A DNA stretch of 64,000 nt from Leptasterias polaris. Lineage: Eukaryota; Echinodermata; Asteroidea; Forcipulatida; Asteriidae. The translations under genes and the position numbers were made by a program. The stretch covers positions 62,001 to 126,000 of the forward strand of contig JAZGTN010000089.1 of NCBI GenBank assembly GCA_037783415.1, in the 5' to 3' direction. Positions 1 through 15,369 of the stretch are shown piece by piece (positions within the stretch are counted from its first letter, which is position 1; each line of letters starts with the position of its first letter). Under the pieces are notes generated by a model. The model saw nothing but the letters and a program-made list of their open reading frames with translations, was not told where the DNA came from and made no database searches.

Positions 1-3000
1 GTGTGCGCAATACATACAAATAGCCCATTTTAATAGCAGAGCTTTAACCTATTTTCATTTATTTTTCATTTATTGATTTCCAATTAGAAACTTACCAAAA
101 TTTCACAAACGACTCTCCATAATACTGTCCTCAATGATATAAAATAATATCAAGTTTTTAATTGGGGACTTTTAATTGGGGACATTTTATAAAACTAGTC
201 TTTTTCACAGCCCATCTTAAGCCTCAGTTCGGTGTGTGCGCAATACATACAAATAGCCCATTTTAATAGCAGAGCTTTAACCTATTTTCATTTATTTTTC
301 ATTTATTGATTTCCAATTAGAAACTTACCAAAATTTCACAAACGACTCTCCATAATACTGTCCTCAATGATATAAAATAATATCAAGTTTTTAATTGGGG
401 ACATTTTATAAAACTAGTCTTTTTCACAGCCCATCTTAAGCCTCAGTTCGGTGTGTGCGCAATACATACAAATAGCCCATTTTAATAGCAGAGCTTTAAC
501 CTATTTTCATTTATTTTTCATTTATTGATTTCCAATTAGAAACTTACCAAAATTTCACAAACGACTCTCCATAATACTGTCCTCAATGATATAAAATAAT
601 ATCAAGTTTTTAATTGGGGACATTTAATTGGGGACATTTTATAAAACTAGTCTTTTTCACAGCCCATCTTAAGCCTCAGTTCGGTGTGTGCGCAATACAT
701 ACAAATAGCCCATTTTAATAGCAGAGCTTTAACCTATTTTCATTTATTTTTCATTTATTGATTTCCAATTAGAAACTTACCAAAATTTCACAAACGACTC
801 TCCATAATACTGTCCTCAATGATATAAAATAATATCAAGTTTTTAATTGGGGACTTTTAATTGGGGACATTTTATAAAACTAGTCTTTTTCACAGCCCAT
901 CTTAAGCCTCAGTTCGGTGTGTGCGCAATACATACAAATAGCCCATTTTAATAGCAGAGCTTTAACCTATTTTCATTTATTTTTCATTTATTGATTTCCA
1001 ATTAGAAACTTACCAAAATTTCACAAACGACTCTCCATAATACTGTCCTCAATGATATAAAATAATATCAAGTTTTTAATTGGGGACATTTTATAAAACT
1101 AGTCTTTTTCACAGCCCATCTTAAGCCTCAGTTCGGTGTGTGCGCAATACATACAAATAGCCCATTTTAATAGCAGAGCTTTAACCTATTTTCATTTATT
1201 TTTCATTTATTTATTTCCAATTAGAAACTTACCAACATTTCACAAACGACTCTCCATAATACTGTCCTCAATGACATAAAATAATATCAAGTTTTTAATT
1301 GGGGACATTTTATAAAACTAGTCTTTTTCACAGCCCATCTTAAGCCTCAGTTCGGTGTGTGCGCAATACATACAAATAGCCCATTTTAATAGCAGAGCTT
1401 TAACCTATTTTCATTTATTTTTCATTTATTTATTTCCAATTAGAAACTTACCAAAATTTCACAAACGACTCTCCATAATACTGTCCTCAATGATATAAAA
1501 TAATATCAAGTTTTTAATTGGGGACATTTTATAAAACTAGTCTTTTTCACAGCCCATCTTAAGCCTCAGTTCGGTGTGTGCGCAATACATACAAATAGCC
1601 CATTTTAATAGCAGAGCTTTAACCTATTTTCATTTATTTTTCATTTATTTATTTCCAATTAGAAACTTACCAAAATTTCACAAACGATTCTCCATAATAC
1701 TGTCCTCAATGATATAAAATAATATCAAGTTTTTAATTGGGGACATTTTATAAAACTAGTCTTTTTCACAGCCCATCTTAAGCCTCAGTTCGGTGTGTGC
1801 GCAATACATACAAATAGCCCATTTTAATAGCAGAGCTTTAACCTATTTTCATTTATTTTTCATTTATTTATTTCCAATTAGAAACTTACCAAAATTTCAC
1901 AAACGACTCTCCATAATACTGTCCTCAATGATATAAAATAATATCAAGTTTTTTATTGGGGACATTTTATAAAACTAGTCTTTTTCACAGCCCATCTTAA
2001 GCCTCAGTTCGGTGTGTGCGCAATACATACAAATAGCCCATTTTAATAGCAGAGCTTTAACCTATTTTCATTTATTTTTCATTTATTTATTTCCAATTAG
2101 AAACTTACCAAAATTTCACAAACGACTCTCCATAATACTGTCCTCAATGATATAAAATAATATCAAGTTTTTAATTGGGGACATTTAATTGGGGACATTT
2201 TATAAAACTAGTCTTTTTCACAGCCCATCTTAAGCCTCAGTTCGGTGTGTGCGCAATACATACAAATAGCCCATTTTAATAGCAGAGCTTTAACCTATTT
2301 TCATTTATTTTTCATTTATTGATTTCCAATTAGAAACTTACCAAAATTTCACAAACGACTCTCCATAATACTGTCCTCAATGATATAAAATAATATCAAG
2401 TTTTTAATTGGGGACATTTTATAAAACTAGTCTTTTTCACAGCCCATCTTAAGCCTCAGTTCGGTGTGTGCGCAATACATACAAATAGCCCATTTTAATA
2501 GCAGAGCTTTAACCTATTTTCATTTATTTTTCATTTATTGATTTCCAATTAGAAACTTACCAAAATTTCACAAACGACTCTCCATAATACTGTCCTCAAT
2601 GATATAAAATAATATCAAGTTTTTAATTGGGGACATTTTATAAAACTAGTCTTTTTCACAGCCCATCTTAAGCCTCAGTTCGGTGTGTGCGCAATACATA
2701 CAAATAGCCCATTTTAATAGCAGAGCTTTAACCTATTTTCATTTATTTTTCATTTATTGATTTCCAATTAGAAACTTACCAAAATTTCACAAACGACTCT
2801 CCATAATACTGTCCTCAATGATATAAAATAATATCAAGTTTTTAATTGGGGACTTTTAATTGGGGACATTTTATAAAACTAGTCTTTTTCACAGCCCATC
2901 TTAAGCCTCAGTTCGGTGTGTGCGCAATACATACAAATAGCCCATTTTAATAGCAGAGCTTTAACCTATTTTCATTTATTTTTCATTTATTGATTTCCAA

Positions 3001-5399
3001 TTAGAAACTTACCAAAATTTCACAAACGACTCTCCATAATACTGTCCTCAATGATATAAAATAATATCAAGTTTTTAATTGGGGACATTTTATAAAACTA
3101 GTCTTTTTCACAGCCCATCTTAAGCCTCAGTTCGGTGTGTGCGCAATACATACAAATAGCCCATTTTAATAGCAGAGCTTTAACCTATTTTCATTTATTT
3201 TTCATTTATTGATTTCCAATTAGAAACTTACCAAAATTTCACAAACGACTCTCCATAATACTGTCCTCAATGATATAAAATAATATCAAGTTTTTAATTG
3301 GGGACTTTTAATTGGGGACATTTTATAAAACTAGTCTTTTTCACAGCCCATCTTAAGCCTCAGTTCGGTGTGTGCGCAATACATACAAATAGCCCATTTT
3401 AATAGCAGAGCTTTAACCTATTTTCATTTATTTTTCATTTATTGATTTCCAATTAGAAACTTACCAAAATTTCACAAACGACTCTCCATAATACTGTCCT
3501 CAATGATATAAAATAATATCAAGTTTTTAATTGGGGACATTTTATAAAACTAGTCTTTTTCACAGCCCATCTTAAGCCTCAGTTCGGTGTGTGCGCAATA
3601 CATACAAATAGCCCATTTTAATAGCAGAGCTTTAACCTATTTTCATTTATTTTTCATTTATTGATTTCCAATTAGAAACTTACCAAAATTTCACAAACGA
3701 CTCTCCATAATACTGTCCTCAATGATATAAAATAATATCAAGTTTTTAATTGGGGACATTTTATAAAACTAGTCTTTTTCACAGCCCAACTTAAGCCTCA
3801 GTTCGGTGTGTGCGCAATACATACAAATAGCCCATTTTAATAGCAGAGCTTTAACCTATTTTCATTTATTTTTCATTTATTGATTTCCAATTAGAAACTT
3901 ACCAAAATTTCACAAACGACTCTCCATAATACTGTCCTCAATGATATAAAATAATATCAAGTTTTTAATTGGGGACTTTTAATTGGGGACATTTTATAAA
4001 ACTAGTCTTTTTCACAGCCCATCTTAAGCCTCAGTTCGGTGTGTGCGCAATACATACACATAGCCCATTTTAATAGCAGAGCTTTAACCTATTTTCATTT
4101 ATTTTTCATTTATTGATTTCCAATTAGAAACTTACCAAAATTTCACAAACGACTCTCCATAATACTGTCCTCAATGATATAAAATAATATCAAGTTTTTA
4201 ATTGGGGACATTTTATAAAACTAGTCTTTTTCACAGCCCATCTTAAGCCTCAGTTCGGTGTGTGCGCAATACATACAATTAGCCCATTTTAATAGCAGAG
4301 CTTTAACCTATTTTCATTTATTTTTCATTTATTGATTTCCAATTAGAAACTTACCAAAATTTCACAAACGACTCTTCATAATACTGTCCTCAATGATATA
4401 AAATAATATCAAGTTTTTAATTGGGGACATTTTATAAAACTAGTCTTTTTCACAGCCCATCTTAAGCCTCAGTTCGGTGTGTGCGCAATACATACAAATA
4501 GCCCATTTTAATAGCAGAGCTTTAACCTATTTTCATTTATTTTTCATTTATTGATTTCCAATTAGAAACTTACCAAAATTTCACAAACGACTCTCCATAA
4601 TACTGTCCTCAATGATATAAAATAATATCAAGTTTTTAATTGGGGACATTTTATAAAACTAGTCTTTTTCACAGCCCATCTTAAGCCTCAGTTCGGTGTG
4701 TGCGCAATACATACAAATAGCCCATTTTAATAGCAGAGCTTTAACCTATTTTCATTTATTTTTTATTTATTGATTTCCAATTAGAAACTTACCAACATTT
4801 CACAAACGACTCTCCATAATACTGTCCTCAATGATATAAAATAATATCAAGTTTTTAATTGGGGACTTTTAATTGGGGACATTTTATAAAACTAGTCTTT
4901 TTCACAGCCCATCTTAAGCCTCAGTTCGGTGTGTGCGCAATACATACAAATAGCCCATTTTAATAGCAGAGCTTTAATCTATTTTCATTTATTTTTCATT
5001 TATTGATTTCCAATTAGAAACTTACCAAAATTTCACAAACGACTCTCCATAATACTGTCCTCAATGATATAAAATAATATCAAGTTTTTAATTGGGGACT
5101 TTTAATTGGGGACATTTTATAAAACTAGTCTTTTTCACAGCCCATCTTAAGCCTCAGTTCGGTGTGTGCGCAATACATACAAATAGCCCATTTTAATAGC
5201 AGAGCTTTAACCTATTTTCATTTATTTTTCATTTATTGATTTCCAATTAGAAACTTACCAAAATTTCACAAACGACTCTCCATAATACTGTCCTCAATGA
5301 TATAAAATAATATCAAGTTTTTAATTGGGGACATTTTATAAAACTAGTCTTTTTCACAGCCCATCTTAAGCCTCAGTTCGGTGTGTGCGCAATACATAC

Positions 5400-8300
5400 A
5401 ATTAGCCCATTTTAATAGCAGAGCTTTAACCTATTTTCATTTATTTTTCATTTATTGATTTCCAATTAGAAACTTACCAAAATTTCACAAACGACTCTTC
5501 ATAATACTGTCCTCAATGATATAAAATAATATCAAGTTTTTAATTGGGGACATTTTATAAAACTAGTCTTTTTCACAGCCCATCTTAAGCCTCAGTTCGG
5601 TGTGTGCGCAATACATACAAATAGCCCATTTTAATAGCAGAGCTTTAACCTATTTTCATTTATTTTTCATTTATTGATTTCCAATTAGAAACTTACCAAA
5701 ATTTCACAAACGACTCTCCATAATACTGTCCTCAATGATATAAAATAATATCAAGTTTTTAATTGGGGACATTTTATAAAACTAGTCTTTTTCACAGCCC
5801 ATCTTAAGCCTCAGTTCGGTGTGTGCGCAATACATACAAATAGCCCATTTTAATAGCAGAGCTTTAACCTATTTTCATTTATTTTTTATTTATTGATTTC
5901 CAATTAGAAACTTACCAACATTTCACAAACGACTCTCCATAATACTGTCCTCAATGATATAAAATAATATCAAGTTTTTAATTGGGGACTTTTAATTGGG
6001 GACATTTTATAAAACTAGTCTTTTTCACAGCCCATCTTAAGCCTCAGTTCGGTGTGTGCGCAATACATACAAATAGCCCATTTTAATAGCAGAGCTTTAA
6101 TCTATTTTCATTTATTTTTCATTTATTGATTTCCAATTAGAAACTTACCAAAATTTCACAAACGACTCTCCATAATACTGTCCTCAATGATATAAAATAA
6201 TATCAAGTTTTTAATTGGGGACTTTTAATTGGGGACATTTTATAAAACTAGTCTTTTTCACAGCCCATCTTAAGCCTCAGTTCGGTGTGTGCGCAATACA
6301 TACAAATAGCCCATTTTAATAGCAGAGCTTTAATCTATTTTCATTTATTTTTCATTTATTGATTTCCAATTAGAAACTTACCAAAATTTCACAAACGACT
6401 CTCCATAATACTGTCCTCAATGATATAAAATAATATCAAGTTTTTAATTGGGGACTTTTAATTGGGGACATTTTATAAAACTAGTCTTTTTCACAGCCCA
6501 TCTTAAGCCTCAGTTCGGTGTGTGCGCAATACATACAAATAGCCCATTTTAATAGCAGAGCTTTAACCTATTTTCATTTATTTTTCATTTATTGATTTCC
6601 AATTAGAAACTTACCAAAATTTCACAAACGACTCTCCATAATACTGTCCTCAATGATATAAAATAATATCAAGTTTTTAATTGGGGACATTTTATAAAAC
6701 TAGTCTTTTTCACAGCCCATCTTAAGCCTCAGTTCGGTGTGTGCGCAATACATACAAATAGCCCATTTTAATAGCAGAGCTTTAACCTATTTTCATTTAT
6801 TTTTCATTTATTGATTTCCAATTAGAAACTTACCAAAATTTCACAAACGACTCTCCATAATACTGTCCTCAATGATATAAAATAATATCAAGTTTTTAAT
6901 TGGGGACTTTTAATTGGGGACATTTTATAAAACTAGTCTTTTTCACAGCCCATCTTAAGCCTCAGTTCGGTGTGTGCGCAATACATACAAATAGCCCATT
7001 TTAATAGCAGAGCTTTAACCTATTTTCATTTATTTTTCATTTATTGATTTCCAATTAGAAACTTACCAAAATTTCACAAACGACTCTCCATAATACTGTC
7101 CTCAATGATATAAAATAATATCAAGTTTTTAATTGGGGACATTTTATAAAACTAGTCTTTTTCACAGCCCATCTTAAGCCTCAGTTCGGTGTGTGCGCAA
7201 TACATACAAATAGCCCATTTTAATAGCAGAGCTTTAACCTATTTTCATTTATTTTTCATTTATTGATTTCCAATTAGAAACTTACCAAAATTTCACAAAC
7301 GACTCTCCATAATACTGTCCTCAATGATATAAAATAATATCAAGTTTTTAATTGGGGACTTTTAATTGGGGACATTTTATAAAACTAGTCTTTTTCACAG
7401 CCCATCTTAAGCCTCAGTTCGGTGTGTGCGCAATACATACAAATAGCCCATTTTAATAGCAGAGCTTTAACCTATTTTCATTTATTTTTCATTTATTGAT
7501 TTCCAATTAGAAACTTACCAAAATTTCACAAACGACTCTCCATAATACTGTCCTCAATGATATAAAATAATATCAAGTTTTTAATTGGGGACATTTTATA
7601 AAACTAGTCTTTTTCACAGCCCATCTTAAGCCTCAGTTCGGTGTGTGCGCAATACATACAAATAGCCCATTTTAATAGCAGAGCTTTAACCTATTTTCAT
7701 TTATTTTTCATTTATTGATTTCCAATTAGAAACTTACCAAAATTTCACAAACGACTCTCCATAATACTGTCCTCAATGATATAAAATAATATCAAGTTTT
7801 TAATTGGGGACATTTTATAAAACTAGTCTTTTTCACAGCCCAACTTAAGCCTCAGTTCGGTGTGTGCGCAATACATACAAATAGCCCATTTTAATAGCAG
7901 AGCTTTAACCTATTTTCATTTATTTTTCATTTATTGATTTCCAATTAGAAACTTACCAAAATTTCACAAACGACTCTCCATAATACTGTCCTCAATGATA
8001 TAAAATAATATCAAGTTTTTAATTGGGGACTTTTAATTGGGGACATTTTATAAAACTAGTCTTTTTCACAGCCCATCTTAAGCCTCAGTTCGGTGTGTGC
8101 GCAATACATACACATAGCCCATTTTAATAGCAGAGCTTTAACCTATTTTCATTTATTTTTCATTTATTGATTTCCAATTAGAAACTTACCAAAATTTCAC
8201 AAACGACTCTCCATAATACTGTCCTCAATGATATAAAATAATATCAAGTTTTTAATTGGGGACATTTTATAAAACTAGTCTTTTTCACAGCCCATCTTAA

Positions 8301-11300
8301 GCCTCAGTTCGGTGTGTGCGCAATACATACAATTAGCCCATTTTAATAGCAGAGCTTTAACCTATTTTCATTTATTTTTCATTTATTGATTTCCAATTAG
8401 AAACTTACCAAAATTTCACAAACGACTCTTCATAATACTGTCCTCAATGATATAAAATAATATCAAGTTTTTAATTGGGGACATTTTATAAAACTAGTCT
8501 TTTTCACAGCCCATCTTAAGCCTCAGTTCGGTGTGTGCGCAATACATACAAATAGCCCATTTTAATAGCAGAGCTTTAACCTATTTTCATTTATTTTTCA
8601 TTTATTGATTTCCAATTAGAAACTTACCAAAATTTCACAAACGACTCTCCATAATACTGTCCTCAATGATATAAAATAATATCAAGTTTTTAATTGGGGA
8701 CATTTTATAAAACTAGTCTTTTTCACAGCCCATCTTAAGCCTCAGTTCGGTGTGTGCGCAATACATACAAATAGCCCATTTTAATAGCAGAGCTTTAACC
8801 TATTTTCATTTATTTTTTATTTATTGATTTCCAATTAGAAACTTACCAACATTTCACAAACGACTCTCCATAATACTGTCCTCAATGATATAAAATAATA
8901 TCAAGTTTTTAATTGGGGACTTTTAATTGGGGACATTTTATAAAACTAGTCTTTTTCACAGCCCATCTTAAGCCTCAGTTCGGTGTGTGCGCAATACATA
9001 CAAATAGCCCATTTTAATAGCAGAGCTTTAATCTATTTTCATTTATTTTTCATTTATTGATTTCCAATTAGAAACTTACCAAAATTTCACAAACGACTCT
9101 CCATAATACTGTCCTCAATGATATAAAATAATATCAAGTTTTTAATTGGGGACATTTTATAAAACTAGTCTTTTTCACAGCCCATCTTAAGCCTCAGTTC
9201 GGTGTGTGCGCAATACATACAAATAGCCCATTTTAATAGCAGAGCTTTAACCTATTTTCATTTATTTTTCATTTATTGATTTCCAATTAGAAACTTACCA
9301 ACATTTCACAAACGACTCTCCATAATACTGTCCTCAATGATATAAAATAATATCAAGTTTTTAATTGGGGACTTTTAATTGGGGACATTTTATAAAACTA
9401 GTCTTTTTCACAGCCCATCTTAAGCCTCAGTTCGGTGTGTGCGCAATACATACAAATAGCCCATTTTAATAGCAGAGCTTTAACCTATTTTCATTTATTT
9501 TTCATTTATTGATTTCCAATTAGAAACTTACCAAAATTTCACAAACGACTCTCCATAATACTGTCCTCAATGATATAAAATAATATCAAGTTTTTAATTG
9601 GGGACTTTTAATTGGGGACATTTTATAAAACTAGTCTTTTTCACAGCCCATCTTAAGCCTCAGTTCGGTGTGTGCGCAATACATACAAATAGCCCATTTT
9701 AATAGCAGAGCTTTAACCTATTTTCATTTATTTTTCATTTATTGATTTCCAATTAGAAACTTACCAAAATTTCACAAACGACTCTCCATAATACTGTCCT
9801 CAATGATATAAAATAATATCAAGTTTTTAATTGGGGACTTTTAATTGGGGACATTTTATAAAACTAGTCTTTTTCACAGCCCATCTTAAGCCTCAGTTCG
9901 GTGTGTGCGCAATACATACAAATAGCCCATTTTAATAGCAGAGCTTTAACCTATTTTCATTTATTTTTCATTTATTGATTTCCAATTAGAAACTTACCAA
10001 AATTTCACAAACGACTCTCCATAATACTGTCCTCAATGATATAAAATAATATCAAGTTTTTAATTGGGGACATTTTATAAAACTAGTCTTTTTCACAGCC
10101 CATCTTAAGCCTCAGTTCGGTGTGTGCGCAATACATACAAATAGCCCATTTTAATAGCAGAGCTTTAACCTATTTTCATTTATTTTTCATTTATTGATTT
10201 CCAATTAGAAACTTACCAAAATTTCACAAACGACTCTCCATAATACTGTCCTCAATGATATAAAATAATATCAAGTTTTTAATTGGGGACTTTTAATTGG
10301 GGACATTTTATAAAACTAGTCTTTTTCACAGCCCATCTTAAGCCTCAGTTCGGTGTGTGCGCAATACATACAAATAGCCCATTTTAATAGCAGAGCTTTA
10401 ACCTATTTTCATTTATTTTTCATTTATTGATTTCCAATTAGAAACTTACCAAAATTTCACAAACGACTCTCCATAATACTGTCCTCAATGATATAAAATA
10501 ATATCAAGTTTTTAATTGGGGACATTTTATAAAACTAGTCTTTTTCACAGCCCATCTTAAGCCTCAGTTCGGTGTGTGCGCAATACATACAAATAGCCCA
10601 TTTTAATAGCAGAGCTTTAACCTATTTTCATTTATTTTTCATTTATTGATTTCCAATTAGAAACTTACCAAAATTTCACAAACGACTCTCCATAATACTG
10701 TCCTCAATGATATAAAATAATATCAAGTTTTTAATTGGGGACATTTTATAAAACTAGTCTTTTTCACAGCCCAACTTAAGCCTCAGTTCGGTGTGTGCGC
10801 AATACATACAAATAGCCCATTTTAATAGCAGAGCTTTAACCTATTTTCATTTATTTTTCATTTATTGATTTCCAATTAGAAACTTACCAAAATTTCACAA
10901 ACGACTCTCCATAATACTGTCCTCAATGATATAAAATAATATCAAGTTTTTAATTGGGGACTTTTAATTGGGGACATTTTATAAAACTAGTCTTTTTCAC
11001 AGCCCATCTTAAGCCTCAGTTCGGTGTGTGCGCAATACATACACATAGCCCATTTTAATAGCAGAGCTTTAACCTATTTTCATTTATTTTTCATTTATTG
11101 ATTTCCAATTAGAAACTTACCAAAATTTCACAAACGACTCTCCATAATACTGTCCTCAATGATATAAAATAATATCAAGTTTTTAATTGGGGACATTTTA
11201 TAAAACTAGTCTTTTTCACAGCCCATCTTAAGCCTCAGTTCGGTGTGTGCGCAATACATACAATTAGCCCATTTTAATAGCAGAGCTTTAACCTATTTTC

Positions 11301-12950
11301 ATTTATTTTTCATTTATTGATTTCCAATTAGAAACTTACCAAAATTTCACAAACGACTCTTCATAATACTGTCCTCAATGATATAAAATAATATCAAGTT
11401 TTTAATTGGGGACATTTTATAAAACTAGTCTTTTTCACAGCCCATCTTAAGCCTCAGTTCGGTGTGTGCGCAATACATACAAATAGCCCATTTTAATAGC
11501 AGAGCTTTAACCTATTTTCATTTATTTTTCATTTATTGATTTCCAATTAGAAACTTACCAAAATTTCACAAACGACTCTCCATAATACTGTCCTCAATGA
11601 TATAAAATAATATCAAGTTTTTAATTGGGGACATTTTATAAAACTAGTCTTTTTCACAGCCCATCTTAAGCCTCAGTTCGGTGTGTGCGCAATACATACA
11701 AATAGCCCATTTTAATAGCAGAGCTTTAACCTATTTTCATTTATTTTTTATTTATTGATTTCCAATTAGAAACTTACCAACATTTCACAAACGACTCTCC
11801 ATAATACTGTCCTCAATGATATAAAATAATATCAAGTTTTTAATTGGGGACTTTTAATTGGGGACATTTTATAAAACTAGTCTTTTTCACAGCCCATCTT
11901 AAGCCTCAGTTCGGTGTGTGCGCAATACATACAAATAGCCCATTTTAATAGCAGAGCTTTAATCTATTTTCATTTATTTTTCATTTATTGATTTCCAATT
12001 AGAAACTTACCAAAATTTCACAAACGACTCTCCATAATACTGTCCTCAATGATATAAAATAATATCAAGTTTTTAATTGGGGACATTTTATAAAACTAGT
12101 CTTTTTCACAGCCCATCTTAAGCCTCAGTTCGGTGTGTGCGCAATACATACAAATAGCCCATTTTAATAGCAGAGCTTTAACCTATTTTCATTTATTTTT
12201 CATTTATTGATTTCCAATTAGAAACTTACCAACATTTCACAAACGACTCTCCATAATACTGTCCTCAATGATATAAAATAATATCAAGTTTTTAATTGGG
12301 GACTTTTAATTGGGGACATTTTATAAAACTAGTCTTTTTCACAGCCCATCTTAAGCCTCAGTTCGGTGTGTGCGCAATACATACAAATAGCCCATTTTAA
12401 TAGCAGAGCTTTAACCTATTTTCATTTATTTTTCATTTATTGATTTCCAATTAGAAACTTACCAAAATTTCACAAACGACTCTCCATAATACTGTCCTCA
12501 ATGATATAAAATAATATCAAGTTTTTAATTGGGGACTTTTAATTGGGGACATTTTATAAAACTAGTCTTTTTCACAGCCCATCTTAAGCCTCAGTTCGGT
12601 GTGTGCGCAATACATACAAATAGCCCATTTTAATAGCAGAGCTTTAACCTATTTTCATTTATTTTTCATTTATTGATTTCCAATTAGAAACTTACCAAAA
12701 TTTCACAAACGACTCTCCATAATACTGTCCTCAATGATATAAAATAATATCAAGTTTTTAATTGGGGACTTTTAATTGGGGACATTTTATAAAACTAGTC
12801 TTTTTCACAGCCCATCTTAAGCCTCAGTTCGGTGTGTGCGCAATACATACAAATAGCCCATTTTAATAGCAGAGCTTTAACCTATTTTCATTTATTTTTC
12901 ATTTATTGATTTCCAATTAGAAACTTACCAAAATTTCACAAACGACTCTC
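5400..12950 (+). repeat. Higher-order repeat, 2931-bp period (13 monomers)
   Basis: Single-base variants recur exactly 2931 bp apart: AATTAGCCC at 5402, 8333 and 11264; CCAACTTAAG at 7843 and 10774; CACATAGCCC at 8113 and 11044. The period equals 7 short plus 6 long monomers. The same AATTAGCCC marker also lies 1123 bp upstream, at 4279, showing an earlier 5-monomer duplication. The third copy loses register near 12950, where three monomers (671 bp) appear to be missing relative to copy 2. The limits given are approximate. Confidence 0.85.
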
Positions 12951-13906
12951 CATAATACTGTCCTCAATGATATAAAATAATATCAAGTTTTTAATTGGGG
13001 ACATTTTATAAAACTAGTCTTTTTCACAGCCCAACTTAAGCCTCAGTTCGGTGTGTGCGCAATACATACAAATAGCCCATTTTAATAGCAGAGCTTTAAC
13101 CTATTTTCATTTATTTTTCATTTATTGATTTCCAATTAGAAACTTACCAAAATTTCACAAACGACTCTCCATAATACTGTCCTCAATGATATAAAATAAT
13201 ATCAAGTTTTTAATTGGGGACATTTTATAAAACTAGTCTTTTTCACAGCCCATCTTAAGCCTCAGTTCGGTGTGTGCGCAATACATACAAATAACCCATT
13301 TTAATAGCAGAGCTTTAACCTATTTTCATTTATTTTTCATTTATTGATTTCCAATTAGAAACTTACCAAAATTTCACAAACGACTCTCCATAATACTGTC
13401 CTCAATGATATAAAATAATATCAAGTTTTTAATTAGGGACTTTTAATTGGGGACATTTTATAAAACTTGTCTTTTTCACAGCCCATCTTAAGCCTCAGTT
13501 CGGTGTGTGCGCAATACATACAAATAGCCCATTTTAATAGCAGAGCTTTAACCTATTTTCATTTATTTTTCATTTATTGATTTCCAATTAGAAACTTACC
13601 AAAATTTCACAAACGACTCTCCATAATACTGTCCTCAATGATATAAAATAATATCAAGTTTTTAATTGGGGACTTTTAATTGGGGACATTTTATAAAACT
13701 AGTCTTTTTCACAGCCCATCTTAAGCCTCAGTTCGGTGTGTGCGCAATACATACAAATAGCCCATTTTAATAGCAGAGCTTTAACCTATTTTCATTTATT
13801 TTTCATTTATTGATTTCCAATTAGAAACTTACCAAAATTTCACAAACGACTCTTCATAATACTGTCCTCAATGATATAAAATAATATCAAGTTTTTAATT
13901 GGGGAC

Positions 13907-13910
13907 ATTT
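13907..13910. repeat. Left ATTT target-site duplication
   Basis: ATTT abuts the left inverted repeat. The empty site in other monomers reads GGGGACATTTTATAAAAC with one copy of this tetramer at the junction. Confidence 0.9.
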
Positions 13911-13941
13911 GTGACCTGTTCCCACGAAACCCGGACAAAGT
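13911..13941 (+). repeat. Left terminal inverted repeat of the 1.49-kb element
   Basis: Thirty-one bases starting GTGACCTGTT and ending CCGGACAAAGT are the exact reverse complement of 15370-15400. The next position differs (A versus C) and three further bases match, so the repeat could be called 35 bp with one mismatch. Confidence 0.95.
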
Positions 13942-15369
13942 AGCAAAAAACTAAAATTGAGTTTATGGTATTTTCACATTGTCCTGTAATTCAGCTTTCC
14001 AATGGTATATAGATTGTATTGTTTATCTCTCCCGATGGCCCCATGAGAGGGGATTCAGACCCGAGCAATGCCGACCCACAACATTTTTATTTCGAGTAAA
14101 CCAGTTGTTTGTGAACAGGAAAAAAATCCACACGCGAATAGTACACGCAGCAGCGCACTCAACAAGGTCATTTCAAATAACCATGGTAACCACCTTGTTC
14201 CTATTGTTGGATTCATTTGAAATTTGGCACACATAAAGAACTAAACATGACAAATATGTTCAGAAAGTTTGAACAATTTTTATTATAATTTTCAAAAGTT
14301 ATGGCAGTTAACCTTTGACTGAAAATTTGTACTTGTACAACAAAAACATGTGGACTTTTAAGTTTTAGTTTTAAAATACACGCACATAGTATCTGTATTA
14401 AAACTGGTCAAATTTTGCTTATTAATATTTATGTACCTCCTCATGTCGGAATGGCAGTGCTGTGGCATTATGATCACATAAGAGGTTTACTAAAACAGTC
14501 TTTGAATGACTAATAAACACGTCAAGCCAAGTAAGAAGTACGAGTGCTTCGTTCGTTCAACGCGGTCAGAGTCAACGGTGCAGACTCCCTGATGGCCGAT
14601 GATGCTTCCTTTTCCCCCGGCGAATCGGTCTCGTTTCATGACATTTCCGTCATAAAATATCACAATAATGATTTAACAATGTACACAAATACTAATAATT
14701 CGGATATCATGGGTACAAACTTAATAAAAATGCCTAAAATGATGTCAAACACTGGCTTCTGAACATAAAATTTCTCTCGTTACACGTCGAAAGAAGGGAC
14801 GACGTGCATTGACTCGTAACGACAAACGACATAGTCTGGTTCCCGTTATTGGTGTGCAAACTGTGCTAATAATTTACATGTACGTTCAGGGATCAAGACG
14901 GCGCAACCAATCACGTGGTATGCATTGGCGAATCATATTTCCCGTATGAGATGACCACGGCAACAAGGAAATAAGCGTTTACATGTTTTAGCTCTGTAAG
15001 AATCACTGTTATTGGCTTACTGTGACGTCATTGACAAATTTTATGAATGAAAATAGAATCTGCAGGCGGCAAGCTTTACGATGATACCACTTTTCAATGG
15101 GGGGGATTTATACTCTACTTGGGAAAACGGGCTATTTACTGGTACTTTTTGCAGTAATTTGCTTCGTTTTGTTTCAGTCATCACTTTTTGTTTATCAATT
15201 TCATTCCAAAATTAGGTGAACAAAGGTAGTTTACTTGAACATATTTATAATTTTGTTGAAGTAAAATGATAGATGAATATGTAAAACGTAAGATTATCCC
15301 ATTTTTTTTTTTTGGACGAATCCAGCCTAAAATGCTTTGGACGCCGTTTACTCGAAATGAATGGATGCG
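13942..15369. other. Interior of the 1.49-kb element, no gene recognised
   Basis: About 1.4 kb of non-satellite sequence between the inverted repeats. The longest open frames are 85 and 72 codons; neither shows a transposase motif, zinc-ligand pattern or splice context, and the 85-codon one opens with TTG. Visible landmarks are the internal inverted pair at 14089-14101/15346-15358, a CRE-like TGACGTCA at 15023-15030, and a run of 12 or more T at about 15302-15313. I see no RNA gene. Confidence 0.75.

Larger units (their letters stand above)
1..13910 (+). repeat. Satellite block 1, 219/233-bp monomers
   Basis: Uninterrupted head-to-tail tandem array that begins mid-monomer at the window edge. 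Landmark starts at 1, 234, 453 and 686 give unit lengths of 233, 219 and 233 bp. Each unit reads through GTGTGCGCAATACATAC, AGCCCATTTTAATAGCAGAG, a T-rich stretch with repeated TTTCATTTA, CAATTAGAAACTTACC, CGACTCTCCATAATACTG, TGATATAAAATAATATCA, AATTGGGGACATTTTATAAA and CAGCCCATCTTAAGCCTCAG. Hand count gives about 31% G+C. Monomers differ by a few substitutions only. Units between about 1190 and 2090 share TTATTTATTTCC where most others have TTATTGATTTCC, marking a local subfamily. No coding frame is visible. Function is unknown; long homogeneous A+T-rich arrays of this kind are typical of heterochromatin. Confidence 0.98.

Noticed and set aside
13979..14236. 85-codon open frame in the 1.49-kb element
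   Set aside because: Opens with TTG, has no motif, and lies in a short non-autonomous element; likely chance.
14544..14762. 72-codon open frame in the 1.49-kb element
   Set aside because: Composition is unremarkable, no domain or splice context; likely chance.
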